A stretch of DNA of 64,000 bases, from positions 620,001-684,000 of the forward strand of contig JAJUPC010000035.1 of the NCBI GenBank assembly GCA_023614405.1, in the 5' to 3' direction. The position numbers were made by a program, and so were the translations under genes. This DNA is from Avena insularis. Lineage: Eukaryota > Streptophyta > Magnoliopsida > Poales > Poaceae. Positions within the stretch are counted from its first letter, which is position 1, and every line of letters begins with the position of its first letter. Below the pieces are notes generated by a model, which saw only the letters and a program-made list of their open reading frames with translations, was not told the DNA's origin and ran no database searches. This document shows, one piece after another, positions 13,901 through 27,589 of this stretch.

Positions 13901-14670
13901 AGGCCGGGCTGCAGAGCGGCGCCCAGGGTATAGGAGACGTGCGCTGGTCGTTGTGGGAGGGAAGGAGGCAAGCATCGGCGGGCGCCACCGGGACAGTCGG
14001 GGCTCCGGTGGGTGAAGGAGGAAGGCGACAACACTCGGGAGTTAGGGAGAGCGGCGACAGCTGTTGTCGAGCAGAGGGAGAGAGGCGACGGGGATGGGTT
14101 CGTGCAGCGGGGGGGGGTTGCGGGAGGAACCAGACGGGGAGAGGCGAGAGGTGGGGAATCGAACGGGGTGGGGGATCGCGATGGAGGCCTGCAAGGTGGG
14201 GCCAAGGGGCGTTCAGGGTGGGACCAGGGTTCAATGGGGTGGCAGGTTCCATCGGGTGTGGTGTGTGGCGTAAGTGGTTCGGGTCGGTGGGGTGCAAACG
14301 GCTAGGTGGCGACGGCTGCTGGGGGAGTGGGGAGGGTAGGTTAGGGTTTGGGTTTTGGGTAGATGGCTAGGGTTTCAGCCGGCTGGGACTTTTGGGCCTG
14401 GCCGGTTTAGGTCTAGATTTAGGTTTACTATTTTGTAAAATATTTGTTTCTTTTGTTTTGTTTTAAATCTTTTTAGCAAATACTTTTTTGTCAAATAGTT
14501 TAGCAGACAATTATGAGATTTTGTTTCGAAATAAGAAAAGGGTAATTTTAGAAAACAAAAACATGCTTTTAGAAAATAGTTTTAGATAAACCATGCATGA
14601 TGATATGACGATGCACAAAGTATTATTTAACACACGTTTTTCTAGTAGTGGATTTGCCCGGGGTGCTACA
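10921..14670 (-). repeat. 5' LTR of the LARD-like element
   Basis: It runs TGTAACACCCTCGG to GGGGTGCTACA, 3750 bp, collinear with 6360-10075. A GC-rich block (about 13690-14340) mirrors the one in the 3' LTR and produces long shadow frames, including a proline/serine-rich 251-codon frame on the minus strand that I do not regard as a gene. Confidence 0.88.
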
Positions 14671-14675
14671 GAGGA

Positions 14676-14886
14676 CAATAGGACCGAAATCTCGTCCTGG
14701 TGCAGTGCCATGGGTGCAGTTGTGCCATTGGTCGAGCTCCGGTTTAGGAGGAGGAGGAGGACGAGGCCGATCAGGTTCGGCCGGGTGTCGGATCTCGCCG
14801 CTGAAGGAATTCCCTCCGAGCTCCGCACCATGGCGGCAACCACAAATCGCCCCTTTGGAGAAGAAGAAGAAGAAGAAGAAGAAGAA

Positions 14887-14918
<32 letters not shown>

Positions 14919-15200
14919 AGAAGGTCGCATCAAAAAGAACATTTGAACACGAGGACACCAACGATGCAAGTCTACCTGGAAGCCAGGATGGTAGTGACTT
15001 AACGGTCAAAACTGACAGGTGGGGCCCAATTTGACAGGTATTAGTGATTTTTCTTGTGTTCAAATGTGTTGTTGAGTTCATGCCGAAAAAGACCCTCTGA
15101 GCATTTGGCACGCCAAATGAGAGTATCGCGATCCAATACCGACGAAGTCGGACCCTGCTTTGCCTTGGCGCTTCAACTTTTGGGTCGCATATTAAAATTC
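14676..15200. other. Right half of the split host locus, no recognised gene
   Basis: This segment was joined to 6359 before the LARD-like element arrived. On the minus strand a frame runs across the old junction, but its content (a serine run from the microsatellite, then arginine-rich sequence) matches no family I know. A short GC-rich stretch with several ATG codons ends at about 15060. The last 120 bases before the Copia LTR are unassigned. Confidence 0.35.
14862..14922. repeat. (GAA)n microsatellite
   Basis: About 60 bases of GAA/AAG triplets with one GAG interruption. Open frames through it give poly-Glu, poly-Lys or poly-Ser depending on frame. These are artefacts of the repeat. Confidence 0.95.
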
Positions 15201-16674
15201 TCGATTAACGGATAATCAAAGGTTTCCTGATCATAATATTGGATGTTGTTAATAATAGGGTCATATCATTAGAGAATGATATGATGAACAGTCACCCGCG
15301 GTAGATGTAGTAATACAATTATGTCATCAAGTTCAAATTTCTATCACATTCGTAGTAACAGGTATTTGGAAAGTGTTAGCTGAGGCTCATGGATCAAGAG
15401 TGAGATTTGTCCATCCGGATGATGGAGATATATACTTAGGGCCCACTCGGTGATATCACATTGACATAGCCTTGCAAACAAGTGATTTAATCACTAGAAT
15501 GTCATATCACAAGAACGAGAAAAGGAGTACTTGTCAGGAACGAGATTAAACGAGGTATGGTTGATACCAAGTGATTAGATCTCAGACAAGTAAAATATGC
15601 CAGACAAAAGGAATTTGATTACAATGAAAGAGGTTCAGACGATCATCTGATTTTCGTGGAACTAGTGGGAGTCGTTATAGATCTCCAGCTCCCGCTAATG
15701 ACTATTTATCAGAGAAAGTCTCGATCATGTCTACATAGTTCTCGAACCCTTAGGGAGACACACTTAAGGTAAAATGATAGATTTGAGCGGATAGGGAACA
15801 TAGGGGAAATCAATGGACATCCTAGAAAATTGTTCTGCTATAGAAAATTGTTCTGCCAAATATGCCAAAATAGTTTCAGGGTATCGAAACAAAGCAAAGG
15901 GATCAAAATGTTAATGTGTTCATTAAATGAAGTATTCATTAAATGAAGTAATCATTAAATGAAGTAATCATTAAATGAAGTGATCATTAAACTGAGTTGC
16001 ATTAAAATGGAATTGAAGTTCTTTAATGGATAGAACTTTAAGGGAATTAAAATGCTTTAATGGAATTAAAGTGCTTTAATGGAAAGATCTTTAAGGGAAT
16101 TAAAGTGTTTTAATGGACCTTTAAGGGAATTAAAGTGTTTTAATGGATATTGAATGAGAGGAGGGGAGGGGGCAGCCCCATGGCGCCTATAAAAGGAGGT
16201 GGCCTCCTCCTCCTCCTCCTCCTCTCCACACACACTCATTGACCATTCTCTCATATGCCCTTTGGTTGGCATCTTCCCCCTATTGCTAGATTATCCATTG
16301 CCACGAGCGAGGTGCTTAGGAGAAGCCCTGCTCTAATCCTTCCCCTCCACCACCACTACCATGGCATAGTGCTGGTGTAGTTCCCGGGGATCCGCTACTT
16401 CTGTTGCTCGGCTGGAGCGAGGGTTCGGGAGTCATCGGCACATCGTATGTGTGACCAATTATGGAGGCGTTGCCCGTTTGTGGCGTTGATCGTCTATATG
16501 TCCTTGAGGATGGTCGTGTATATCTACATCAACCATGTTTTTTTGTGGGAACGTTATACCTCTTATGGTCTACGAGGGTGATTCCATCTTTAACCGTTAG
16601 AAGTATCGCCTAGATTCGATCTTGGCAGTTGCAACCGTAGGAATTTTTTGTTTTCTATGCAACAAACCTCATCA
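15201..16674 (+). repeat. 5' LTR remnant of the outer Copia element
   Basis: It aligns from GATTAACGGAT onward with the LTR at 38215-39922 and ends CAAACCTCATCA. It contains an LTR-type promoter with TATAAAAG at 16188-16195, preceded by a purine-rich stretch and followed by CTCCTCCTCC repeats. Just downstream (16676-16687) a decayed primer site TGTTATCAGAGT remains. Confidence 0.85.
15919..16000 (+). repeat. Tandem 16-bp repeat inside the LTR
   Basis: About five copies of a unit like TTCATTAAATGAAGTA. The partner LTR has about four (39198-39262). They are followed by further GGAATTAAAGTG/TTTAATGG repeats to about 16145. Confidence 0.8.
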
Positions 16675-19600
16675 GTGTTATCAGAGTTATGTCTATGCGT
16701 AGATTATTTGTATGGTTAAAACACATGGAGATGTGGGCGTTGATAAGTCTTGTTATTGCAAATCACTTGTATTTCGGATATTGGTGGCATAGTGGGATGA
16801 AGCGGTTCGGACGAACTTTCTATGTCCTCGCACATGAGACCTGTTCCATGCTTGACATGCAAATTGTTCTGCATAAGTGTCTAGCGGGTGTCTGTCTCTC
16901 CCACTATAGTTGATATCTGATTTACATCGGTCTACTTAATAACTTGGTTATCACCGTTGTGGCTGAAGTTCTTAGATAGAACGGTTCTATCCTAGAAATC
17001 CCACGGCCGCGTAAAATATGCAAAAATAAATTAGAGGCATCTAACTTGTTTTTTAAGGGCATGCAATGTGATATGGTCTATGATACAAATGTTGTTGTAT
17101 GCATTGTGTTTTATTGTAAAACAACCGGCCAGAGCCATATGGTTGTTATTTCATTTTACGGCCCGCGTGCCGGAAAATGGAAATCCATGTAATTATAATA
17201 GTGGAGAACAACCTTGATGGTGGCTCCATGGACCTTGGTAACATGCCAGTGGAATGATGGAGATCATTCCATGACGCACGAGATGGAGATCGAATGCGAG
17301 AAGGACCATATCATATCACATTATATATGCATGTGATGTTTATCCTTTGATGCATCTTATTTTGCGTTGATTTGATCTCCTAGGTAGTATTTGATTGCCT
17401 TGGTAGAACTATAATATGATCCCTCCCACTAAATATCAAGATAATAATTTGTTCTTCCTTAGTATGCACTGTTAAGAAAGTTCGTCGTCTCGAAGCACCA
17501 TGTGATAATCGGGTGTGATAGATTCTACGTTCGCATACAACGGGTGTAAGACAGTTTTACATACGTGAATACTAAGGTTCTTACTTGACGAGCCTAGCAT
17601 GTACACACATGGACTCGGAACATGAACCAAAAGCTAAAGCACGATTCATATGGATGATATGATGCCCATACGACTCTCGCCATTGAAGTTGCGCCACCAC
17701 TCATGATGATCGGTCGTGGCGTAGTGAATTTGGTTCATGTAATCACCAAAATGACTCAAGAGATGTTGGTTTTGAGTGGGAGTTCACATATTAATATGAT
17801 TAAATTTGAACTCAATTTATCATAAACTAAATTGAAGTGAATTTGCACAATTTATTATAGTTACTGGCATCCGTTTACTACCTTATGTTTAGCTATGATT
17901 AAGATAATATAACTATAGAATTATAGATTTTTACTTTACAAACTAGTATCATATTGTTTTATGTGTGTCAATCTAAAGTTTAAAGTACTATTGCAAACTT
18001 TCATCAAAACCTCACTTACTCCATGAAATTCAATAAGTAGTATTGAACCAAGAGTAACAGTTCTAACGTTAGTATCTGTGTATCATGCTTGCCTCCATGA
18101 TCTTTGATGTTCGAAAGTTTTTTTAGTATCAAGTTTATCTAGGAGCTGCAAGAATTGTTTCAGAAACCATCATGCATGAAAGATACTGTGATATCTGATA
18201 CAATGTTTGGTTGCGATATGATAGAATATAATTTTAGTAAGATACATGTTCTCATATTGTATGAGAATTTGCAAAGGTTGGAGACGCTAGGCGTCCTGAT
18301 CTCCCAAAAAGGTTTTGGGAACTAACATTATATTCGCGATTCATCTTTATAAGCTCTAGTAGCTTGATCATGAAAGTTGTCATGATAATGATGAATAGAA
18401 TATGTAGGTAAAAATGTTTACTACATTAAAATGATTACTAAAAAGAATGAAATTTGAAAAAACGCCAGGTCAACTTCAAAGTGCAAGTCCAAAGGTATTA
18501 GTATTTGACTATACACTCTTTGGACTATGTGTCATATGTATGTCACCACTTTTTATGTTGATAGATTCTTTTTAAAAGGAAAGGTAATGCTGAAAGAGAA
18601 TCTAATAAATATTTGGTAGTAAGGAAAAAGACTAGAAAAGTCTATCTTAGGTATATATATGATATACACATTATGTGTGTATTCTTTGCTTGTTAAACAA
18701 TGTGGTTCTTGTGTATTGGATACCGAATTTGTTGGTATGAAGGGTCATACAGAACAACACAATTCATGAAGTGCAATGGCCTAAGTAACTAGCAAGATAA
18801 TATGCGATGATGTTCATCAAAAACAAATAAAGTGTTATTGTGTTTCTCATTAACATCAACTTACCTTCAAGATTTGTATTAATAATTGTTATTTTGTTCT
18901 CGTATTATGAGAATAATGGTTACTCAAATAATTACCGTATTCCATAGAAGATGGATGAACTTTTACAAATAAAGTTGGATAAATCACGTCCATAAACACT
19001 AACGCTAAAAAATCTCAAGACAACTAATTGGAATATCACTTTTCAGTGGCATCGCCGTTTAAATTATATTGGAAAGAAAAAAAGAAGAAAAATCCATGTT
19101 AATGGATTTTTGGAGTCATTTGATTTTGATTAATTGACGTTTGTGAAACTTTCCTAGAGATAATTAAAACCTTGTTCATGGGCCAAAGAAGAACGAACGA
19201 CTAACCTATTAGACATAGTGCATGTTGCTGTATATTGTCCATTATGTGTAGTAAGCAATGGATTTAAACATCATATACTTTCTCCAAAATTTGAGTAAAT
19301 ACATGTATATATTTACTTAATAAGGGAAAAGTATGAAATATTTGAAAATGTTTACATGAATTCAAGATGAAGTGGAAAATAATTGTAACAAGAAAATAAA
19401 TAATTTATGATTGGATCATAAAGGAAGATATTTGAGTTACAAGTTTAGCAAAACACCTAAGATTTGAGAAATCGTTCCACTGATTTATGTTTCTCAATAA
19501 ACCATAGGAGTATGGAGTATTCGAGAGATGTAATTAAACTGTGTTTGACACGGTAGGATCAATGGTGTTATTTATAAAAATGCCATTATATTTTAAAGAT

Positions 19601-21082
19601 TAAGCTTTAGTGCCTACCACTTTTACACAGAAAAGAGCTCCATCATGATCCGTTGAAATGACACACCATATGAGTTATGGTTTGGGATAAAACCCAAGTT
19701 GTCTTTTCTTAAATTTGTGTATGCTAGGAATAAGTAAAATGTTTACAACCAATATTGGATGAGCATGTATTTATAGGTTATTTTGAATAACCGTTGGATA
19801 TTCATCCATAGCACTGAAGAAAAAGTGTTTGTCGCTTGGAAATGTCAAATTTCTTGAGAAGGATTTTTTCGTGAAAATTTAAGTGGGAGTACAATAGAAC
19901 TTTTATAAGGTTATTGAACCTTAGCTATATGTGCTGAGTTGCGCAGCGCCGGAAAGCATCCTGGAGGCAGCCACAATGCTCATGGCTCACGTGCCTCAAA
20001 GGTTGTGGTCACGGAGGTCTAAGTTCCTATTGAACCGCGTAGGTTGGATAATCAATCAAATACTAAGATTTAAGGTTAAATCGTTATTGTTTGACAATGA
20101 TGAACTGACTATATGCAAAGAAGCGATGATGGGTTCTGACTCCGCGAAATGGCTAGAAGCCATAAAATCTATGATAGTTTTATACATGAGAAACCAAGTT
20201 ATTAAACTTGGAAGAACCTCAAGAAAGGCTTAAAGGCTATCAGTTGTATTTGGATCTATAAAGAAACAAACATGGCTATTTCACATCTATAAAATAGTAT
20301 ACATGTCGGTAAAGATTTTACGACAATGTTCAAAGAGTTGAATACGACAAGATTTGATCTTTTATAGCAATATTTAATCTGGACGGATTTCTAGCAACCA
20401 CTACATATGTCAATTGTTGTATATGCTATTTGAACAAATAGAACAACATTCTTCTAATAGAATGGTTACCTAGGATGTGTACGTGACACGGTGCAAGGGT
20501 TTTGTTAAATCAAAGGATGCTAAAAGGCATGCGAGCTTCAATAGTTTAAATAAGAATAGAGGAGTTGGAATCTTCACCATGCTGAAATTGTTAAAATATT
20601 TAATTTCATCAGAAACGATGAAGATTCTTGCATTTTACAAGAAATTAAGTGGGAGCACTGAGACATATTTCCAATAGGTTTTGTATAAGACATATTGATT
20701 GGAAACGATGTATCTTTTATTTGACACAAGTTAAGAATTTCATTGAAATTAGATTTTGATGAAATACTTACAAAACCCGAATATTAGGAATCAATGTCTA
20801 TTTGGATAGATTGAGACGCTAATATGGTTATGCCAAATGTACATAGATGAAATATTGAATGAGTTCAATATGGAAACGACAAGAAAGTTTCTTGCCTCGT
20901 GGATAAGCTTGATAATCGAGATTCGAGTGTTTTGACACTTACTGAGTAAAATCACATGGGTATCTTGATATCTCGATAAACGAGATTCAAGTGTTTTGAC
21001 ACTTGGTGAGTAAAATCACATGAATATCTTAATCAATCATTCAGTGATATGTACATATCTAGATACGTCTTATGCTCTAAAT
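16675..21082 (+). other. Internal region of the outer Copia element, decayed gag-pol
   Basis: AT-rich, with no frame above about 100 codons. The first 1 kb resembles the BARE-type leader (GCATCTAACTTGTTTTTT near 17037). Around 20090-20190 a short frame still reads like the start of a Copia reverse transcriptase region (DNDELTICKEAMMGSDS, then KWLEAIKS). The same decayed interior is found at 30776-35755. Confidence 0.75.
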
Positions 21083-22443
21083 TGTTGGGCCACGCGGAGA
21101 TAAAACAAAAAATTTCCTCTGGTGATCCCAAGATCCAGCTGAGGTAGAAGGCCACGATGTTTACCACTAGACGCGTAGTTGAGGATTACTGATGAAGCGC
21201 GTCAGTTGATGCAGTGCAGTCCTCATGATCCGATCGTCCTGGTGCTGATCGTACAACACCTCTGCTGGTATCCACACGTACAAGGAGGAGCACCGGCGGC
21301 GAACTGCTAGGTTCGATACGACAGTAGGACTGCTGTGGAGCTAGGGTTTCCAACACATGGAATGACCTAACCGAACAACGATTAACCTTTCTGGGTTACG
21401 GTGCTCCACTATATATAGGGAGTGAACGTGAGATCTGCTCGCACGGCCCATTCACTAAAGTCCATATAATATTAGTCACCGTGAGTCCAACTCACTAACT
21501 CAGTCCTAATCCGGCTTGGGTCTAACCCAACCATATTTCCGGTCCAGATACAATCCGAACTTGCTCCCGCTCTTAAGTGTGTGACCCCGCAGGCTCATGG
21601 CTACTTGGACACGATTGGATTCCGACTCTCAATCGATCAGTCGGTAGCGGATCCTAGCAGAACGTCCCGACTCCCAAGTACCAAAGAGTCATGATGACTT
21701 GCCTTTCCAATGCGACTTACGTCCGAGTCCCTTTTGCCTCACGATATACCTTGTAAGACTATAGGCGAATATTTGTTATCCCTTAAATAGTCCGACTCTC
21801 TTCTCTATCCGAGATAAGTGATTCACCCGACTAACTCTTAGTCGATAGCCTCGGTTAACACTTAACCGAGTCATGCATGGCCATGCTTTCCGAATCATAT
21901 CTCACAATAGGGCCCAGCGAATATCTCTCCGAGTGGAGGGGCAAAATCCCATCTTGGTTATTCACATCACGCAGCTTGATTCACATTCGACCCGAACCCT
22001 GCCTTTATAACTGCCTAGTTACGGATCAGTGTTTGACAGAACCTAAGTCGGTGATCCTCAACTCGGACTATGCAACAACCTCAGGTCTAAGGATTACATT
22101 GATTGAGATATACAAATGACAACTTGTTCGTTATCTCAATATGGGTCAATCCGACTCGCTAAACTATTTAGCCGAATCTGTGTAAGTTGGAATAGCATCT
22201 CCATGACCATGACAAGTGGAACTGAGTCATCAAGCCAACTTTCACATTGGTCTAAGTTGTGTGTCCAGCACAACCTCAATGACCAAGGATATTTAGTACA
22301 AACAACATGAATGTATAGTTCCACAACCGAATCACATATTCAATGATACACATCAGATGTTTATACAAGGACTACTTAATATCTTTATGAATATAATGGA
22401 AAATCTCGTCATACATGATTGCCTCTAGGGCATATTTCCAACA
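21083..22443 (-). repeat. 3' LTR of the minus-strand Copia element
   Basis: 1361 bp, TGTTGGGCCACG to ATTTCCAACA on the plus strand. Directly inside (22444-22455) the minus strand reads GCAAGTGGGAGAC, a typical Copia polypurine tract. Confidence 0.93.
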
Positions 22444-22814
22444 GTCTCCCACTTGCACTAGAGTCAATCTTCTGACATCACATGTCTAAGCATCTAATGC
22501 CCATGGATCTCAGGTGCGCCTCATGCTTCGGCTGTGGTAACAGCTTTATCAACGAATCCACATTATTTGCATCCGTGTGTACCTTGCATAACTTGATATC
22601 ACCCTGATCCACGAACTGGCGAATCAGGTGGTACTGCATGAGTATGTGCTTGTTCTTCTAGTGTTGTCTAGGTTCCTTGGCTTGTGCAATAGCACCATTG
22701 TTGTCACAATACACGTCCAATGGATTGGACGAGCCCTGAACCACACCAAGATCCATGAGGAAATTCCTCATCCAAACAACTTCCTTTCTTTGCCTCCGTG
22801 ACAATATACTCAAC

Positions 22815-25800
22815 CTACTGTTGTGAAGCCTTGACCACAGTCTCTTGCTTGGAACTCTTCCAGCTCACAGAACCTCCGTTTATAATAAATATGTATCCGG
22901 ATTGCGAACGAGAATCATCAGAGTCGGTAAGATAACTTGCATCCATGTAACCCTTTACACTGAGTTCATCTTCACCACCATAAACCAAGAACATATCCTT
23001 AGTCCTTCTCAAGTACTTTAGGATATTTTTAGCCGCTGTCCAGTGGATCTCTCCAGGATCAGCCTGGTATCTGCTCACAACACTTAGAGCATAGGAAACA
23101 TCCGGCCTAGTACAAATCATGGCATACATGATGGATCCGACTGCAGAAGCATATAGAATCGCACTCATCCGACTTTGCTCATCATTTGTCGAAGGACACT
23201 GAATCTTGCTAAGTTTTACACCATGGAACATCGGTAAGAACCCCTTATTAGATGATTCCATGTTGAAATTCTTCAACACTTTGTCCAAATATGTACTCTG
23301 ACTCAATCCAATGATCCTCCTTGATCTATCTCTATAGATCCGGATTCTGAGGATGTATGTTGCCTCACCCAAGTCTTTCATTGAGAAACTCCTTTCCAAT
23401 GATTCATTGGTTTCTTGCAACATCTGGACATCATTTCCAATCAGTAATATGTCATCCACATATAAGATTAGAAAGTTTACTTTATTCCCACTAAACTTCT
23501 TGTACAAACAAGAATCATGATCACTCTTGATGAAGCCAAACGATTTGACTACCTCATCAAAGCGAATATTCCAACTCCGAGATGCTTGCTTCAACCCATA
23601 AATGGATTTCTAAAGTTTACATACTTTGTCAGCATTAGCCGGATCGAAAAACCCTCGGGATGTATCATATACACGTCCTCGGTTATATTTTCGTTAAGGA
23701 ATGCCGTTTTGACATCCATATGCCATATCTCATAGTTGAAATAGGTTGCTATAGCTAACATGATCCGAACTGATTTAAGCATCGCTACGGGCAAGAAAGT
23801 CTCGTCGTAATCAACTCCTTGAACTTGTCGGAACCCCTTCGCGAAAAGGCGTGCTTTATAGACGGAAACATTTCCATCCCTATCAGTTTTATTCTTAAAG
23901 ACCCATTTGCACTCGACGGGTCTTGCACCGTCTGGCAGATCAACCAAGTTCCAAACTTGATTTTCATCCATGGACTTTAACTCGGATCTCATGGCTCCAA
24001 GCCATGAATTGGAATCAGATCCCACCATCGCTTCCGAATAATTTTCTGGCTCATCACTGTCTAACAGTAATACATCACGAACACTTCGTAATCTTGCCGA
24101 TCTTCGTAGTACAGGTGCTGCTGCCGGCTCAGTTACCACGTCTGGCTCAACCTCCAAGGTTTTTGCCGACTCGCTACTAGTCGGTTCCTCTCGAATTTCT
24201 TCGAGCTGCACTGTGCTCCCACTTACTCCCCGACTGAGAAACTCTTTCTCAAGGAAGACACCGTTTCGAGCGACAAACACTTTGCCCTCTTCTCGGTTGT
24301 AGAAGTAGTAACCCAAGGTTTCCCTCGGATACCCCACGAAAATACACTTATCCGAAATGGCTGTAAGCTTGTTCGACTGAAGTCGCTTGACAAATGCTTC
24401 ACAACCCCAAATCTTAAGAAAAGACAAACTCGGCCTTTTGCCTGTCCACATCTCATGCGGTGTCTTCTCTATCGATTTTGATGGTACTCTGTTTAGTGTG
24501 AAGGCCACTGTTTCTAGACAATAGCCCCAAAATGATAAAGGTAGATATGTCCGACTCATCATTGATCGTACCATGTCCAACAAGGTTCGATTCGCCTTTC
24601 CGAAACACCATTCCTTTGCGGTGTTCCTGGCAGAGTAAGTTGGGGAACTATTCCACAACTTTTCAGATGGTCATCAAACTCATGGCTCATGTACTCGCGT
24701 CCTCGGTCCGACCGAAGAAACTTTATTTTCTTGCCGAGTTGATTATGTGCTTCATTCTAGAATTCTTTGAACTTTTCAAAGGCTTCCGACTTATGTTTCA
24801 TCAAGTAGATATATCCATACCTACTCAAATCATCAGTGAAGGTAATGAAGTACTCATAACCACCCTTAGATGTCGTGATCATTGGTCCACATACATCACT
24901 ATGTACTAGTCCCAACAAGTCGGACGCCCTTTTGCAACTCTTTGCAAAAGGTGTCTTGGTCATTTTAACGAGTAGGCAAGATTCGCATGTCTCGAATGAC
25001 TCCAAGTCGAACGAAGTTAGGAGTCCATCATCATGGAGCTTCTTCATGCGTTTCCAACTTATATGACCAAGCCGACAGTGCCAAAAGTAAGTCATATTCA
25101 GATCATTTGGTTTCAACCTTTTAACATTTATGTTATAAACCGACTCGCCATCAAGATTAAAAATAAATAACCCGTCCTGGACGGGTGCAAAGCCGTGAAA
25201 CATATCATTCAAATACAAAGAACAACCATTATTCTTGATATTCGACTCATAGCCTTGCCTCATCAAACATTAAGCATAAATAATGTTTCGACTAAGCACT
25301 GGAACATAATAACAATTATTCAGTTCCATAATGAATCCGGAAAGTAAATGAAGTTGCATCATGTCGACTTCCAACGCAGCAACTCTTGCTTTGTTGCCGA
25401 CTCGAATATCAACCTCGCCTCTTGCTACGCTCCTAGTTCTTACCAGTCCCTGCAACGAGTTGCAGATGTGAATAACTGATCCGATTTCATATACCCAAGA
25501 ACTATTAGGTGCATCATCAAGATATATGTCTATAACATTGCAAACAAGTGTACCTGAGTCGGAAGTCATACCTCCACTCTTGGCTTTGTCAGCCAAGTAC
25601 TTGCTGCAGTTCCTCTTCCAGTGGCCATCCGCTTTGCAGTAGAAGCAAGTGGATCCGGCTGAAGGAGATGGCTTAGTACCCGAGGGAGCGCTTGGGACCG
25701 GGTCCTGATCCTGCTTTCCTCCTGACTTAGCCTTCTTCTTAGTCCAAGAACTCTTCTTGAACTTAGCCTTATTCTGCACCATCAACACTTGACTGGCGCC

Positions 25801-26298
25801 CTTCTTGAGATTCGCCTCTGCCTGCTTTTGCATCCCATGAAATTCAGTGAGCTTCTTATCCATACCATGCATGTGGTAGATTGAAATGAACTGCCCACCA
25901 TCCTTAAGCTTGCAACTAAGCAAAGCCTGAGAGACTAGATATCTCTTAGTCTTAGCCTGAGCCTGGTACATACTTTTGAGGCTTTCGATCATATCATAGG
26001 CCTCAACATTCTCGAACTGCTTTTGCAAGTCCGGTTCCATGTGAGCAAGCATAAGACATCTAATATCCAGGGACTTATCCTTAGCCCGACGGTAGGCATT
26101 GGTGTCAGCGACAGTCGAATTCTCATTTGGATCATCTAGAAGTGGGTTGTCTAGGACATGGTCCTTCTTTTATTGTTTGAGAACAATTCTTAGATTTCGA
26201 TACCAGTTGGTAAAATTAGTGTCGTTCAGTTTATCTTTCGCAATAATGGTTCTTAAAGCTAAACCGGATATCTGAGAGTGACTGTTACTTGGGGCCAT
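22815..26298 (-). pseudogene. Copia gag-pol polyprotein, broken
   Basis: Reads from ATG at 26298 downward. Gag (about 26298-25560) has an in-frame stop near 26170 and keeps one CCHC zinc knuckle (CFYCKADGHWKRNC). The protease site reads WVYEIGSVIHIC where the family has D-T/S-G, so the catalytic Asp is gone. The integrase part (25266-24757) keeps the HHCC zinc site and the first Asp (HSDVCGP). It is frameshifted before the catalytic Glu near 24650. The reverse transcriptase spans two frames (24658-23591 and 23594-22815) with a shift near 23600, and keeps YVDD. RNase H follows, reading to the ETVVKASQQ end. Order gag-PR-IN-RT-RH is Copia type. It cannot make a working polyprotein. Confidence 0.93.
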
Positions 26299-27589
26299 GA
26301 TCTACAATAGAAAATATGCAAAACACTTAAGACATGTATTCATTAAAGAGCAAGCATATTAAACACTTTAATATTTTATGCTCCCACTAGAACCAACACC
26401 CCTTCGATGGTTACTTAGTGATCCAGGATCTTGAAAAAGCAAGTCGGCTAGTGAGCTTTAGCATCACCGCTAGCCGCCAAGTGACCTAGGTAGACAACTC
26501 CTTGTCAATCGTATCTCATGCGACTCCTGTTGGACGGGTGGCATCACATGCCCCGGCTCCCATCCGACTTTTCCCCGAGCCCCACAACTGTTGTGATAGA
26601 CCCGTCTAGCTTACCGAGTGTTTCCGCAGAAAGAGTCCAACTCAAACCCACCTAGTCGGAAAGAATTGGCAGCACCTCAATTTTATGAGCCCAGTACCAA
26701 AAATGTCTAACTTGTGATGGTGCAAACACTGGCGGGAAAACCGACTAGACCTTCTTTGAGGGATTAACTTTTACCGGCTATCTAATAGAGGTAAAACAGA
26801 GACATAACAATAACACAAAATAAAGCAATTATAATGTGAAATGCTGTGGCTCCCTTCATGGCGATCTCCATCTCCACAAAGCCTATAACCCGACTCGTGC
26901 CAACTCTTGTCACTTGTCGTCTTACTCCATGTCGCCGACATGTACAACGCCTTGCATGCCTTTCGGGTTCTCCAAACAGCTACACTAGCTTAGTAAGTAA
27001 ATTACATAGAGAATCCGACACGCAGGTCGTTATACAATAAAATGACAGCACCTAGGCTCCAGCCGGCTGACAAAAAACCATAATTCGCAGATCACGTATG
27101 GATTACACACATACATCACATGCACATGAACCATACCATTCACAACTTCCTACAAAAACAAGTTATGGATAGATACAATATCTACCGGCGTTGTGAAACT
27201 CGCAACAACATCTAAGGCGCTATGACAGGGCAAAGCCGGCGGTCCCGACGATTTTTCCAAAAACGTAGATCTCATCTACGATCCGGACATGGATTCCGAC
27301 CATTGTTCCGATTCGAGCAAACTTTTTGATCTTCGATCACCACATCTGGATTTACGTGTCACAGTCTACCCCGATGGCGGAAGCCGACCGGTAGGGGTAT
27401 GTCGTTCCACGATCTCAACAGTATGATCACGAAAATCAGATCTACCATTCCCCGAGTACAGTTGATCCAATCAACCTCGTACAAAACCGATCTATCTCAT
27501 AGATCGACCACGAAACAGTATATAGATCTCATCTACAGCCTACCGCATATCACATATGCGATATCTCGAGCCTCAAACCATAAGCTATT

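Larger units (their letters stand above)
6360..14670 (-). mobile_element. Complete non-autonomous LTR retrotransposon (LARD-like)
   Basis: Two long direct repeats (6360-10075 and 10921-14670) bracket an 845-bp core. Perfect 5-bp duplications GAGGA flank it (6355-6359 and 14671-14675). The primer-binding site on the minus strand (10906-10917) sets the direction: the right repeat is the 5' LTR. There is no gag, protease, integrase or reverse transcriptase reading frame, so it needs proteins from another element, probably Gypsy by its TGTAGCACC...GGTGTTACA style ends. In the first 100 bases of the two LTRs I count about 6 differences by eye, so the insertion is not recent. Long LTRs with a short frameless core fit the LARD description. 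Confidence 0.9.

Noticed and set aside
13542..14297. 251-codon proline/serine-rich frame on the minus strand
   Set aside because: It lies in an LTR, and the partner LTR does not keep the same frame. Composition of a GC-rich block explains it.
14593..15034. Frames with long Glu, Lys or Ser runs
   Set aside because: They are readings of the GAA microsatellite in three phases, partly through LTR sequence.
15919..16000. Possible CRISPR-like array
   Set aside because: Units are 16 bp, directly adjacent with no spacers, inside an LTR of a plant element.
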